Shown here: one piece after another, positions 1 to 8,757 of the stretch
Layout of the letters: the number at the start of each line of letters is the position of its first letter
How positions within the stretch are numbered: the stretch's first letter is position 1
From: Homoserinimonas sedimenticola
GTDB taxonomy: Bacteria; Actinomycetota; Actinomycetes; Actinomycetales; Microbacteriaceae
Assembly: GCF_026094475.1 (NCBI RefSeq)
Contig: NZ_JAPELL010000002.1
Span: 1 to 64,000 of the forward strand
Length of the DNA stretch: 64,000 nt
Reading direction: 5' to 3'
Notes under the pieces: generated by a model
Seen by the model: the letters and a program-made list of their open reading frames with translations, nothing else
What the model was told of the DNA's origin: nothing
Database searches by the model: none
Made by a program: the position numbers and the translations under genes

Positions 1-40
1 GCAGGGGGGACCCTGTGGGAGAGTAGGACACCGCCGGACT
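1..40 (+). rRNA. rrf: 5S ribosomal RNA, 3' end only
   Basis: The first 40 bases resemble the 3' end of a bacterial 5S rRNA: a CCCTGTGGGAGAGTAGGACA segment followed by GCCGG, just before a strong terminator. The rest of the rRNA operon lies outside the window to the left. The exact 3' end is inferred from the start of the terminator stem, not from a model. Confidence 0.8.
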
Positions 41-49
41 TCTTCGATG

Positions 50-83
50 AAATGGCCACCCCAACGCAGGGGTGGCCATTTCG
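50..83 (+). terminator. Rho-independent terminator of the rRNA operon
   Basis: Perfect 13-bp stem AAATGGCCACCCC (50-62) with GGGGTGGCCATTT (69-81), 6-nt loop, and a short T run at the right end. It directly follows the 5S rRNA end. Confidence 0.85.
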
Positions 84-143
84 CGTTAACACGGTCGCCG
101 AGCATCCGGTGCCGTCCTTCTGCCAGCTAAGCGATGCCGAGAT

Positions 144-791
144 CTACAGCAGCCTGCGCTCGAACGTCAGGTGAGTGACACCGCTGGGCGCCGACACCAC
201 CTCGACGTCGTAGTCGGCCTCGAGCCCCTCAAGCCCTTCCCACACGCGCACACCCCGGCCCAGCACGATCGGCACCTGAACCAGGTGCAGGTGGTCGACG
301 AGGCCCGCCGCGAGGAAGTCCCGCACCACCGTCGGACCACCCCCGATACGGATGTCGCGGCCGTTCGCGTACTCGCGGGCGGCGGCCAGCGCATCCGCCG
401 GCGACGCCTCCACGAAGTGGAAAGTCGTGCCACCCTCCATCTCGATCGGCGGCCGTGGGCGGTGAGTCAGCACGATTGTGGGGGTGTGGAAGGGTGGGTT
501 CGAGCCCCACCAGCCCCGCCAGTCGGGATCGTCCTGCCACCCGGGCGGGCCGAACTTGCCCGCGCCCATGATCTCCGCCCCGATGCCCGGCTCGTGCTGC
601 TGGGCGAAGGAGTTGTCGACGCCCGAGGTGCCGTCATTGCGCCCCATGATGGGCGCACCGAAACGGGTGGCGATCATCCACTCGTGCAGACGGTGGCCGG
701 CATGGCCGAACGGCTGCTCGAGCGACAGCCCCTCTCCCGTGCCGAAACCGTCAAGGGAGATCGAGAAGTTGTGGACGCGGGTGCGGCTCAC
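144..791 (-). CDS. Dihydrofolate reductase family protein (RibD C-terminal-like)
   Basis: 215 residues. The N-terminus RVHNFSISLDGFGTG and the segments APIMGRNDG, RDIRIGGGPTVVRDFLAAG and VDHLHLVQVPIVLGRG are typical of the small RibD C-terminal/YyaP-type reductases, which share the DHFR fold and use NADPH; the substrate of this branch is usually unknown. The open frame runs further upstream, but that part lies over the preceding VOC gene and reads as arginine-rich shadow. I therefore chose the GTG at 791, which has a GGAG about 10 nt upstream and sits 1 nt after the VOC stop codon, so the two genes are very probably cotranscribed. Confidence 0.85.
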   Translation of the reverse strand: MSRTRVHNFSISLDGFGTGEGLSLEQPFGHAGHRLHEWMIATRFGAPIMGRNDGTSGVDNSFAQQHEPGIGAEIMGAGKFGPPGWQDDPDWRGWWGSNPPFHTPTIVLTHRPRPPIEMEGGTTFHFVEASPADALAAAREYANGRDIRIGGGPTVVRDFLAAGLVDHLHLVQVPIVLGRGVRVWEGLEGLEADYDVEVVSAPSGVTHLTFERRLL

Positions 792-792
792 G

Positions 793-1158
793 TCACCGCT
801 CCGCCCACACGCCCAGCTCGTTGCCGCTCGGGTCGGCGAAGTGCAGGCGGCGGCCGCCCGGGAACTCATACGGGCCCTGCGTGATGTGGCCGCCCGCTTC
901 CGTGATCGCCTGCGCCGTGGCATCCAAGTCGTCGGAGAACAGGATGACGAACGGTCCGCCGGCGGGGCGCGGCTCGGTGGCCGGAGCCAGTCCGCCTGCC
1001 TCGCCCACGCCGTCGGCGGCGACGATGCCCGCGTACTCGGGACCATAGTCGTTGAAAGACCAACCGAACGCCGACGAATAGAACGCCTTGGCGGCACCCA
1101 AATCGGTGACGGTCAGCTCGATGTAATTGATGGAATGGTGCAGCGGCTGCGGCGACAT
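793..1158 (-). CDS. VOC family protein (glyoxalase/bleomycin-resistance fold)
   Basis: 121 residues with one beta-alpha-beta-beta-beta repeat pair typical of VOC proteins: INYIELTVTDLGAAKAFYSSAFGW at the N-terminal half (split here as an edge strand plus helix) and LHFADPSGNELGVWAE at the end. The closing Glu in the ELGVWAE strand is the usual metal-ligand position. The substrate cannot be told. The start ATG at 1158 has no Shine-Dalgarno sequence but has a TACCGT hexamer 6 nt upstream, so the transcript is probably leaderless. The RibD-like gene follows after 1 nt. Confidence 0.85.
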   Translation of the reverse strand: MSPQPLHHSINYIELTVTDLGAAKAFYSSAFGWSFNDYGPEYAGIVAADGVGEAGGLAPATEPRPAGGPFVILFSDDLDATAQAITEAGGHITQGPYEFPGGRRLHFADPSGNELGVWAER

Positions 1159-1164
1159 GGGAGC

Positions 1165-1170
1165 ACGGTA
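1165..1170 (-). promoter_or_regulatory. Putative leaderless -10 element for the VOC gene
   Basis: TACCGT on the minus strand, 6 nt before the ATG at 1158, with no Shine-Dalgarno between them. It fits the TANNNT pattern seen at many starts in this window. Confidence 0.5.
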
Positions 1171-1284
1171 GCAGCGGCATCCGACAGTGGCTAGAGGTGG
1201 GGCCAGACACTGTTGCGTTCCGATGTCGGATGCCGCCGCTAGCCTTCTTCTAGGCGTCACACGAGGCGCCAAAGAGAGATACGG

Positions 1285-4200
1285 ATGTTCCTGACCACCG
1301 CCCCCGACGGCCACACGGTCGTCTACACGAGCGCGAGCGACCTCACCGCTGCATCGAAGTGCGAGTTCGCCTTCGTGCGTGCGCTCGACGCCCGGCTGGG
1401 GCGCATCGAGGAGCTCGACGTCGAGCCAGACGCGATGCTCGAGCGCACGAGCACGCTCGGTGACCAGCATGAGGCGCGCGTGCTCGCCGCCTACAAAGAG
1501 GAGCGCGAGGTCGTCGAGATCGCGCGGGTCAACGCACGCTCCGCTGAGGAACTGGATGCCGCGGCATCCGCCACTCTGGGCGCCTTCCAGGGCGGCGCTG
1601 ACGTTGTCTTCCAGGCGACGTTCCACGAGCGCGGGACGCCTGTCGAGGGTGTCGAGATCGCCTTCCTCGGGTTTGCGGACTTCATCGTGCGCGGCGAGGA
1701 CGGCCGCTACATCGTGCAAGACACCAAGCTCGCCCGCAGCGCGAAAGTGACCGCCCTGCTCCAGCTCGCCGCCTACGCGGAGCAGATGGCGCGCATCGGC
1801 GTGCCCGTGAGCGACACGGTTGAGCTCATCCTCGGCGACGGGCGCGTCAGCCCGCACAGCGTCGCCGACATCGCCCCCGTGTATCGGAGGCGGCGGGAGC
1901 GGCTGCACAGGATCATCCGAGAGCGGATGGCCGCAGCATCCGCCGTCGAATGGGGTGACCCCGAGTACACGATCTGCGGGCGCTGCGACGTGTGCGACGC
2001 CGAAGTGCAGGCGAGCCGCGACGTGCTTCTCGTCGCGAACCTTCGCGTCACGCAGCACGTGCGCCTCGCGGAAGCCGGCATCCGCACGATCGACGAGCTC
2101 GCCGCCAGCACGGGTTCCGTCGAAGGAATCGCCGACAGCACGCTGGCAGGGCTTCGTGCGCAAGCGCAGCTGCAGCTGCAGGCGATGGACGACATAGCCG
2201 AACACGCGGCCCCGCCGTTTAAGGTCGTCGACCCCGCAGCCCTCTCGGCGCTCCCCGCTCCCGACCCCGGCGACATCTTCTTCGACTTCGAAGGCGACCC
2301 CCTCTACACGGAGGGCGACAGCAGCCGGTGGGGGCTCGACTACCTCTTCGGCTACGTCGACAGCGCGGGCGAATTCACCGCCTACTGGGCGCACGACTTC
2401 GCGGAAGAGAAGCAGGCGCTGCGGGCCTTCCTCGAAGACGTAGCTGAGCGCCGCCGCCGGAACCCGGGCATGCACATCTACCACTACGCGTCCTATGAGC
2501 GCACGCACCTCGCCCAACTCGCCGCGCGCCACGGCAGCGGGGAAGACGAGGTCGACCAACTCCTGCGCGAGCACGTGCTCGTCGACCTGTACCCGATCGT
2601 CAGCCGTGCCCTCCGCGTCGGCAGCCGCTCCTACTCCATCAAAAAGCTCGAACCGCTCTACATGGGTTCGGAGTTGCGTGACTCAGAGGGGGTCACCAAC
2701 GCGGCCGACTCAATCGTCGAATACGCTGCGGCCGTCAAACTTCGCGACGCGGGCGACGACGCGGGATTCGCACGCAAGCTCGAGGACATCGCCGACTACA
2801 ACCGCTACGACTGTGTCTCCACCCTCCGCCTGCGCGACTGGCTGCTCGGGCTCGCCGACGAGGAACACATCGAGCCAACAGTGGATGCCGCCACCCCCGA
2901 ACTCCTCGAGCTTGAGCCCTCCCCGCTCCACGACGCCCTCATGCGCCTCGCCGGTGACGGCCACCACGAGCGCACGGCGGACGAGCGAGCCGCCGCGTTC
3001 GCCGCCGCCGCGATCGACTACCACCGCCGCGAACAGAAGACCTTCTGGTGGGGCCACTTCAGCCGTCTTGTCGCCCCCATCCAGGAGTGGGCTGACACCC
3101 GAGACGTCTTCATCGTCGACCGGGGGAGCGTCGAGACGGACTGGTACCGCGAAGGGCGGCAGCGCACCGACCGCCGCGTCGTCCGCCTCCACGGCACGTG
3201 GGGCCCCGGCTCGAGCGTCAAGCCGGGTGGGATGAGCGGACCCTTCGCCCTCTACGAGCAACCCGCCCCCTTCACCGACCCCCGGGCCGAACCGGGCGCC
3301 CGCAGCGCCAAGCAGGTGACCGTGCTCGAGGTTGACGACGACAGCGCGCTAATCCAAGAAACCCTCCGCGCGGACTGCCCCCGGTACGACGTGCTCCCCG
3401 TCGCCCTCACACCCGGCACGCCGCCGCCCGCAGGCCAACAGAGACCAGCGATCGAGGAGTGGGCGCAAGCGATCGTCGACTCGCGCGGCACCGACGGCGA
3501 CGGGCCCTGGCCCAAAGACGCGGCTGTCGACATCCTGCGCCGCACCCCGCCCCGCACGGTCGCGGGCACGCTGCCCGACGCGAGTGACGAAGACTACATC
3601 CGCGCCGTCACCGCCGCCTGCCTCGACCTCGACGACTCCTACCTCGCGGTGCAGGGCCCGCCGGGCACGGGCAAGACCTATCTCGCCTCCCACGTCATCG
3701 CGGAACTCGTAGAGAAGCACGGCTGGAAGATCGGCGTCGTCGCCCAATCCCACGCCGTCGTCGAGAACGTGCTCAGCGCCGTCGTCTCAAAAGCCGGCCT
3801 CGACGCCTCCCGCGTCGGCAAAGTCACCGAACGCGAGGACTGCCCCTTCACGGCCCTAGCCAAAGAGGGCCACCTGCTCTTCGCCGCGAGCAACCCCCGC
3901 GGGTACGTCATCGGCGGTACCGCCTGGGATCTCGCCAACCCGGCCCGCATCCCGCGCCGCTCCCTCGACCTGCTCGTCATCGACGAGGCCGGCCAATTCT
4001 CGCTCGCCTCGACCATTGCCGCCAGTGTCGCCGCACACAACCTGCTCCTCCTCGGCGACCCGCAGCAGCTGCCGCAGGTCAGCCAGGGCACCCACCCCGA
4101 ACCGATCGATGGCTCAGCCCTCGGCTGGATCAGCGACGGCCACGACGTGCTCCCCGCCGAGCTCGGCTACTTCCTCGCCGCCAGCCGCCGCATGCACCCC

Positions 4201-4761
4201 GCCGTCACCGCCCCCGTCTCCACGCTCTCCTACGCGGGAGCGCTCCACTCCCACCCGGATGCCGCGGCTCGCCACCTCGACGGAATCGAGGCAGGCCTCC
4301 ACCCCGTGCCCGTCGACCACTGGGGCAACGCGGTCGAGTCGGGGGAGGAAGCATCCGAAGTCCTGCGCATCGTGGAACACGTGCTCGGCCGCACCTGGGC
4401 GGACGGTGACCCGCGCCCGCTCACGCAGGACGACGTCATCGTGGTGTCGCCCTACAACGCGCAGGTCGCACTCGTGCACGGGGTGCTCGCGCGGGCAGGC
4501 TACGGCGACGTGCGGGTCGGCACAGTCGACAAGTTCCAAGGCCAGGAGGCGGTCATCGCGATCGTCACCCTCGCGGCATCCTCACCGGTCGAGGCCCCGC
4601 GCGGCATGGCGTTCCTGCTCATGCGCAACCGCCTCAACGTCGCCATCTCGCGCGCACAATGGGCGGCCTACCTCGTGCACTCACCGCACCTCACCGAATA
4701 CCTGCCGGCCACCCCCCACGGGGTCGCCGAGTTGAGCGCGTTCATCACGCTCGTGGAATGA
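1285..4761 (+). CDS. RecB-like nuclease / RNase H-like / superfamily 1 helicase fusion (TM0106-type)
   Basis: 1158 residues. N-terminal PD-(D/E)XK nuclease: C26 in a SDLTAASKCEFAF motif, the catalytic DTK segment near residue 148, and a later cluster C231, C234, C237. One upstream plus three downstream cysteines is the arrangement of iron-sulfur nucleases such as AddB, Dna2 and Cas4. A second, RNase H-like domain begins at IFFDFEGDPLY (near residue 332). The C-terminal third is a Dna2/UPF1-like helicase: Walker A GPPGTGKT (791-798), DEAGQFS, GDPQQLPQ, VGTVDKFQGQEA, RNRLNVAISRA. Together this predicts an ATP-dependent DNA (or RNA) processing enzyme; the biological role of the family is not established. 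Transcribed alone. The start ATG follows an AAAGAGAG ribosome-binding sequence. Confidence 0.9.
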   Translation: MFLTTAPDGHTVVYTSASDLTAASKCEFAFVRALDARLGRIEELDVEPDAMLERTSTLGDQHEARVLAAYKEEREVVEIARVNARSAEELDAAASATLGAFQGGADVVFQATFHERGTPVEGVEIAFLGFADFIVRGEDGRYIVQDTKLARSAKVTALLQLAAYAEQMARIGVPVSDTVELILGDGRVSPHSVADIAPVYRRRRERLHRIIRERMAAASAVEWGDPEYTICGRCDVCDAEVQASRDVLLVANLRVTQHVRLAEAGIRTIDELAASTGSVEGIADSTLAGLRAQAQLQLQAMDDIAEHAAPPFKVVDPAALSALPAPDPGDIFFDFEGDPLYTEGDSSRWGLDYLFGYVDSAGEFTAYWAHDFAEEKQALRAFLEDVAERRRRNPGMHIYHYASYERTHLAQLAARHGSGEDEVDQLLREHVLVDLYPIVSRALRVGSRSYSIKKLEPLYMGSELRDSEGVTNAADSIVEYAAAVKLRDAGDDAGFARKLEDIADYNRYDCVSTLRLRDWLLGLADEEHIEPTVDAATPELLELEPSPLHDALMRLAGDGHHERTADERAAAFAAAAIDYHRREQKTFWWGHFSRLVAPIQEWADTRDVFIVDRGSVETDWYREGRQRTDRRVVRLHGTWGPGSSVKPGGMSGPFALYEQPAPFTDPRAEPGARSAKQVTVLEVDDDSALIQETLRADCPRYDVLPVALTPGTPPPAGQQRPAIEEWAQAIVDSRGTDGDGPWPKDAAVDILRRTPPRTVAGTLPDASDEDYIRAVTAACLDLDDSYLAVQGPPGTGKTYLASHVIAELVEKHGWKIGVVAQSHAVVENVLSAVVSKAGLDASRVGKVTEREDCPFTALAKEGHLLFAASNPRGYVIGGTAWDLANPARIPRRSLDLLVIDEAGQFSLASTIAASVAAHNLLLLGDPQQLPQVSQGTHPEPIDGSALGWISDGHDVLPAELGYFLAASRRMHPAVTAPVSTLSYAGALHSHPDAAARHLDGIEAGLHPVPVDHWGNAVESGEEASEVLRIVEHVLGRTWADGDPRPLTQDDVIVVSPYNAQVALVHGVLARAGYGDVRVGTVDKFQGQEAVIAIVTLAASSPVEAPRGMAFLLMRNRLNVAISRAQWAAYLVHSPHLTEYLPATPHGVAELSAFITLVE

Positions 4762-4840
4762 CCCCTCGCTCCCGCACAAGCCCCACAGGCGACAACAGCT
4801 CCGCCGAGGAGACCCGCCTTTTCCGTATGCCACTTGCGGC

Positions 4841-4859
4841 TTGCAGAGATTCTCTGCAA
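4841..4859. promoter_or_regulatory. Perfect 19-bp palindrome upstream of yccF (candidate operator)
   Basis: TTGCAGAGA-T-TCTCTGCAA: 9-bp arms around one central base, ending 47 nt before the yccF start. It has no T tract, so an operator is more likely than a terminator, but it could also help end the helicase transcript. A related TGCAG-N5-CTGCA repeat lies at 7971-7985. Confidence 0.5.
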
Positions 4860-4906
4860 GGTGACCCAGCCGGTGCTCTGTTGCCACCTGTCACACTGGG
4901 AACACC

Positions 4907-5278
4907 ATGAAGACCATCCTGAACGTGATCTGGCTGCTGCTCTCGGGTCTCTGGCTGTTCCTCGGCTACGCCCTCGCGGCCGTGATCATGTGCGTGCTCA
5001 TCGTCACCATCCCGTGGGGGATCGCCTCCTGGCGAATCGGCGTCTACTCCCTGTGGCCCTTCGGCAAGACAGTCATCGACAAGCCGACCGCCGGTCTCGG
5101 CTCCCTGCTCGGAAACATCGTGTGGGTCATCCTTGCGGGCATCTGGATCGCCATCGGCCACATCGCAAGCGGAATTGCTCTCTGCCTGACCATCATCGGG
5201 ATCCCCTTCGGAATCGCGAACTTCAAGATGGTTCCCGTCGCCCTCATGCCGCTCGGCAAAGCCATTGTCGACCGGTAG
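4907..5278 (+). CDS. yccF: YccF domain-containing inner membrane protein
   Basis: 123 residues, almost wholly hydrophobic, with two copies of the YccF repeat: W-LLLSGLWLFLGY...TIPWGIASWRIG...LWPFGKTV and W-VILAGIWIAIGH...IIGIPFGIANFKM...LMPLGKAI. Each repeat has two membrane segments, giving four in total. The function of YccF proteins is unknown. TGGGA serves as a ribosome-binding site. A 19-bp palindrome lies upstream and the HspR-controlled ClpC-like gene follows after 126 nt. Confidence 0.9.
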   Translation: MKTILNVIWLLLSGLWLFLGYALAAVIMCVLIVTIPWGIASWRIGVYSLWPFGKTVIDKPTAGLGSLLGNIVWVILAGIWIAIGHIASGIALCLTIIGIPFGIANFKMVPVALMPLGKAIVDR

Positions 5279-5365
5279 AGAAGCGTCAGCCGCACACTGA
5301 CACGGAGCCAGCCGACGGCCAAAAAACCGTCCGCATAAGGAATATCCAAGCGTCCCTGGCGTTGA

Positions 5366-5386
5366 CTTGAGTCGAAGGCACTCAAC
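5366..5386 (+). promoter_or_regulatory. HAIR element (HspR operator) of the clpC-like gene
   Basis: CTTGAGT (5366-5372), N7, ACTCAAC (5380-5386). The known HspR-associated inverted repeat of actinobacteria is CTTGAGT-N7-ACTCAAG, so 13 of 14 specified bases match. A TTGACT that could be a -35 element (5362-5367) overlaps its left edge, consistent with repression by HspR until heat or unfolding stress. Confidence 0.8.
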
Positions 5387-5404
5387 CCCAGCCAGGAGGA
5401 AACC

Positions 5405-7894
5405 TTGCCTACGTACTTCGGAGGACCTGTCGACAGTGACTCGTTCAACGAGTTCCTTGCCGCATACCTGAACGGCCAGCGCGCCAACGCCGGTCGCCCC
5501 ATAGACATCACCCGCCTGCTCAGTCGACGCACGAGCGAGCTGCTCACGCGGGCCACCGGATTCGCAGGCAAGCACGGTCACCGTGAGCTGGACGCCCTGC
5601 ACATCCTGCGCGCCCTTGCTGACGAACCCGCCATTCAAGAGGCATTCCACGCCGTTGGAGCGAGCAGCATCGACATCGTCGACACGCTCGAGCAGCGCCT
5701 CCCCGCCGACGGGCCCGCCATCACCCCGGCGGATGCCCCGACCCTGACGCCGTCCGCCCAGCGGGCGCTCCTCGAAGCCCACCAGGCCGCCCGCGCCTTC
5801 GGCTCCACCTACATCGACCCCGAACACCTCTTCTTCGTCATGGTCGCCGCCCAGGACGCGGCCGCCGGCCAAGTGCTCGCCCGGAACGGCGTCACCCCGC
5901 AGTCGCTGCGGGAGACCGCCGCAGCATCCGAAAGCCACACGGCGAGGCAGACCGCGCCGAAGACTGCGGCGAACAACGCTACGGAGAGCGCCACGCCCAC
6001 GCTCGACGAGTACTCGATCGACCTCACCGAGCGCGCCCGCATGGGCGGCCTCGACCCGGTCATCGGCCGCGCCGACGAGATCGAGCAGGTCATCGAGATC
6101 CTCTCCCGCCGCACAAAGAACAACCCCGTGCTGATCGGGGAGGCAGGGGTCGGCAAGACGGCGATCGTCGACGGGCTCGCCCAAGCCATCGTCGACGGTG
6201 GCGTTCCCGAGCAGCTTCGCGACCGTCGCGTCGTCAGCCTCGACCTCGCAGGCATGCTCTCCGGCACCCGCTACCGCGGCGACTTCGAGGAGCGGCTCAC
6301 GAAGATCATGGACGAGATCACCGCCAACCCCGACCTGATCGTCTTCATCGACGAGTTGCACACGGTCGTCGGCGCGGGTGGCAGCGGCGACGCCGGGGGA
6401 ATGGATGCGGGCAACATCCTCAAGCCCCGCCTCGCCCGCGGGGACCTGCACATGATCGGTGCGACGACGCTCAGCGAATACCGCCGCATCGAGAAGGACC
6501 CGGCCCTCGCCCGCCGCTTCCAGCCCGTCCACGTCGGCGAGCCGAGCGTCGAGGATGCCGAGCAGATCCTCCTTGGCCTGCGCGGGCGCTACGAGGACCA
6601 CCACGGACTGAGGTACACGGATGCCGCAATCCGCGCCGCCGTCGAACTCTCGCACCGCTACCTCACCGAACGGCAGCTGCCCGACAAGGCGATCGACCTG
6701 ATCGACCAGGCGGGGGCACGGCTGCGGCTGCGCAGCGGGGCGCTCCCCGCGGAGACGCTCGGCGAACTGGAGGCAGCCAAGGACGCTGCCGTCGAGGAGG
6801 AACGCTATGAGGAGGCATCCGCTCTTCGCGACCGGATCGCCGAACTTCGCGACGCCCCCGAGCCGGTGGTGACGGAGACCGAGATCGCGGAGGTCATCGC
6901 CCGCGCAACGGGCATCCCCGCGTCCCGCCTGACCGAGAGCGACCGCGGCCGCCTCGCCCGCCTCGAGGAGGAGCTGCACGAGCGTGTCGTGGGCCAGGAT
7001 GATGCGGTCGCCGCGATCGCCCGCGCGATCCGCCGTAGCCGCACCGGCATGGGCGACCCGAACCGGCCGGTGGGCAGCTTCCTGTTCCTCGGCCCGACCG
7101 GTGTGGGCAAGACGGAGCTTGCCAAGTCGCTTGCTGCGTCGCTGTTCGGTGACGAGTCGCGCATGCTGCGCTACGACATGAGCGAGTTCGGTGAGCGGCA
7201 CACCGTCTCCCGCCTCGTCGGCGCCCCTCCCGGCTATGTCGGCTACGACGAGGCCGGCCAGCTCACGGAACACGTGCGCCGCAACCCGTACTCGGTCGTG
7301 CTTCTCGACGAGATCGAGAAGGCACACCCCGACGTCTTCAACCTGCTGCTGCAGGTGCTCGACGACGGACGCCTCACCGACGGGCAGGGTCGCACGGTCG
7401 ACTTCCGCAACACGGTCATCGTAATGACCTCGAACCTCGGCTCCGAGTTCCTTGCCTCCCGTTCGGGAACGATCGGCTTCGCCGCCCCTGGGGAGGAGTC
7501 GATGGATGTCAGGGCTCGCGTCATGGGCAAGGTTCGCGAGGCGATGCGCCCCGAGTTCATCAACCGCATCGACGAGATCGTGCTGTTCCAGAAGCTCAGC
7601 CGGGAGCAGCTGCACGAGATCGTGCGATTGCAGCTCCAGGCGACGGATGCTCGGCTCGCCGCGCAGGGCATCGAGCTGTCGGTCGCGCCCGACGCCGTCG
7701 ACTGGATCGCCGACACCGGCTACGAGCCGGAGTACGGTGCGCGGCCGTTGCGCCGCGTCATCCAGCGCGAGGTGGAGGACCGCATCGCCGAGCTGCTCGT
7801 CGCGGGCACCCTCAGCGAGGGCGACACAGCGACGGTCGGCCTCGACGACGGGCAGCTCATCGTCACGGGGGAGCGCGCACCCGTCGCCGCCTAG
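5405..7894 (+). CDS. ClpC-like AAA+ ATPase (Clp/Hsp100 subunit)
   Basis: 829 residues. Clp N-domain with two repeats (about 1-150), first AAA+ module with Walker A GEAGVGKT (245-252) and VFIDELHT, a short middle region with a UVR-like [15 protein letters not shown] helix (about 465) rather than the long ClpB coiled coil, a second AAA+ module with GPTGVGKT (563-570), and a C-terminal D2-small domain. T-I-G-F near 690-692 lies where ClpC and ClpA carry the ClpP-binding loop, so it probably feeds ClpP rather than working as a ClpB disaggregase. It starts at TTG behind AGGAGGAAACC, a strong Shine-Dalgarno. The HAIR element 19 nt upstream indicates HspR control, which in other actinobacteria is the mark of clpB and dnaK. 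Confidence 0.9.
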   Translation: MPTYFGGPVDSDSFNEFLAAYLNGQRANAGRPIDITRLLSRRTSELLTRATGFAGKHGHRELDALHILRALADEPAIQEAFHAVGASSIDIVDTLEQRLPADGPAITPADAPTLTPSAQRALLEAHQAARAFGSTYIDPEHLFFVMVAAQDAAAGQVLARNGVTPQSLRETAAASESHTARQTAPKTAANNATESATPTLDEYSIDLTERARMGGLDPVIGRADEIEQVIEILSRRTKNNPVLIGEAGVGKTAIVDGLAQAIVDGGVPEQLRDRRVVSLDLAGMLSGTRYRGDFEERLTKIMDEITANPDLIVFIDELHTVVGAGGSGDAGGMDAGNILKPRLARGDLHMIGATTLSEYRRIEKDPALARRFQPVHVGEPSVEDAEQILLGLRGRYEDHHGLRYTDAAIRAAVELSHRYLTERQLPDKAIDLIDQAGARLRLRSGALPAETLGELEAAKDAAVEEERYEEASALRDRIAELRDAPEPVVTETEIAEVIARATGIPASRLTESDRGRLARLEEELHERVVGQDDAVAAIARAIRRSRTGMGDPNRPVGSFLFLGPTGVGKTELAKSLAASLFGDESRMLRYDMSEFGERHTVSRLVGAPPGYVGYDEAGQLTEHVRRNPYSVVLLDEIEKAHPDVFNLLLQVLDDGRLTDGQGRTVDFRNTVIVMTSNLGSEFLASRSGTIGFAAPGEESMDVRARVMGKVREAMRPEFINRIDEIVLFQKLSREQLHEIVRLQLQATDARLAAQGIELSVAPDAVDWIADTGYEPEYGARPLRRVIQREVEDRIAELLVAGTLSEGDTATVGLDDGQLIVTGERAPVAA

Positions 7895-7913
7895 TCGCAC
7901 CCGTCCGCGTGAC

Positions 7914-7947
7914 ACGGCCCTTCCCGGCTCCCGGGGAGGGCCGTTTC
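7914..7947 (+). terminator. Rho-independent terminator after the clpC-like gene
   Basis: Stem ACGGCCCTTCCCGG (7914-7927) with CCGGGGAGGGCCGT (7931-7944), one mismatch-like pair, 3-nt loop and TTT. Confidence 0.85.
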
Positions 7948-8142
7948 GCGTCCGCCGAAGATCGTCCGTATGCAGAGAAACTGCACGCCAGAAGAACGTT
8001 CCGGAGAATGCTTGCGTAGACCCTCCGACATCCGCTAATCTCGTGCTTCGCGTCGCCTAAAGCGAGCGCAGCACAATCATCCACGTCGCGAAGCCGGCCA
8101 TTCCCCGTGGTCGCACGAGAAGAGAGAAAGGAGGGGAAGCAC
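7948..8142 (+). promoter_or_regulatory. Intergenic stretch with a possible promoter
   Basis: Between the clpC-like terminator and the next reading frames. It holds an inverted repeat TGCAG-N5-CTGCA (7971-7985) and a possible promoter TTGCGT (8012-8017), 18 nt, TAATCT (8036-8041). No RNA gene or conserved structure was recognised. Confidence 0.35.
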
Positions 8143-8205
8143 ATGTTTATCGAAGCGAAGATCTGTGCCCGACGACCCCTCCCCACAACTCCTTCCCCCC
8201 GCTAG
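8143..8205 (+). CDS. Possible 20-residue small ORF with a strong ribosome-binding site
   Basis: ATG at 8143 is preceded by GAAAGGAGGGGAAGCAC, one of the best Shine-Dalgarno sequences in the window. It opens a 20-codon frame, starting MFIEAKICARR and ending in a Pro/Ser/Thr-rich tail, closed by TAG at 8203-8205. It resembles no known peptide and has no membrane segment. It may be a leader peptide for the gene at 8256, a small protein, or chance. The strong ribosome-binding site is the only support. Confidence 0.35.
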   Translation: MFIEAKICARRPLPTTPSPR

Positions 8206-8255
8206 ACGCGCGCCTCATCAGGCGCCGCAGCCGCCACGAACGATGAGGTAACAGA

Positions 8256-8645
8256 TTGTCCAGCCAGCACGTCTCCAATGAGACCAGCCTTCCCATGACC
8301 GGGTGGAGCGCCGACCAGCTTCCGCCCTTCAGCATTCCCGCCCGGGTGCTCCGCGTCGACGGCGCGATCCTTCGTGTCATTACCGCAGAGGGGCCCCGCA
8401 CCATCCGCAACCGCAGCGGTGCCGCCATCGCGGTCGGCGACTGGCTCGCGCTCGACGCGGGCTACCCGCACATCATCCGGGGCACGCTCCCGGCCCGGGA
8501 CGACCGCTACGAGGTCGCGCTCGACGCCGAGCTGGAGCGGGTCCGCGCCGAGGTGGAACGCCTCCGGGGCGAACTCGATCTCGTGCAGGGTCTCGTGCAC
8601 AGCCTCGTTGCGCAGCTCGGCGCAGAACCGGTCGACGCGCGCTGA
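8256..8645 (+). CDS. Small protein with RsgA-like OB fold and C-terminal coiled coil, function unknown
   Basis: 129 residues. Residues about 25-70 (ARVLRVDGAILRV ... GDWLALD) resemble the N-terminal OB domain of the ribosome-assembly GTPase RsgA, including the VGDWxxL turn, but no GTPase domain follows. Residues about 85-122 form a heptad-like coiled coil (ELERVRAEVERLRGELDL). The TTG start at 8256 has GAGGT 6 nt upstream; an ATG at 8295 is the alternative. A nucleic-acid or ribosome role is only a guess. Confidence 0.65.
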   Translation: MSSQHVSNETSLPMTGWSADQLPPFSIPARVLRVDGAILRVITAEGPRTIRNRSGAAIAVGDWLALDAGYPHIIRGTLPARDDRYEVALDAELERVRAEVERLRGELDLVQGLVHSLVAQLGAEPVDAR

Positions 8646-8686
8646 GCGTGGGTGGCACCGCTCCGCCGGGGCGGCGCCACCCACGC
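8646..8686. terminator. Bidirectional terminator hairpin between convergent genes
   Basis: GCGTGGGTGGC (8646-8656) pairs perfectly with GCCACCCACGC (8676-8686). A second, weaker GCGGGCGG/CCACCCGC hairpin follows. It lies between the OB-fold gene and the TetR gene, which converge. There is no clear T tract. Confidence 0.6.
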
Positions 8687-8757
8687 GGGTGGTCTCGCTC
8701 CGTCACAGCGGTGCCATCCACGCGGGCGGCGCCACCCGCGCAAGCAGGGCGTTCCCG

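Noticed and set aside
793-2574. 593-codon open frame on the minus strand across the VOC gene and the helicase start
   Set aside because: Only the VOC end has family features; the rest is antisense to the helicase and results from low stop frequency in GC-rich DNA.
4745-7915. 1056-codon open frame on the minus strand opposite yccF and the clpC-like gene
   Set aside because: No domain motifs, lies exactly opposite a clear AAA+ gene; shadow frame.
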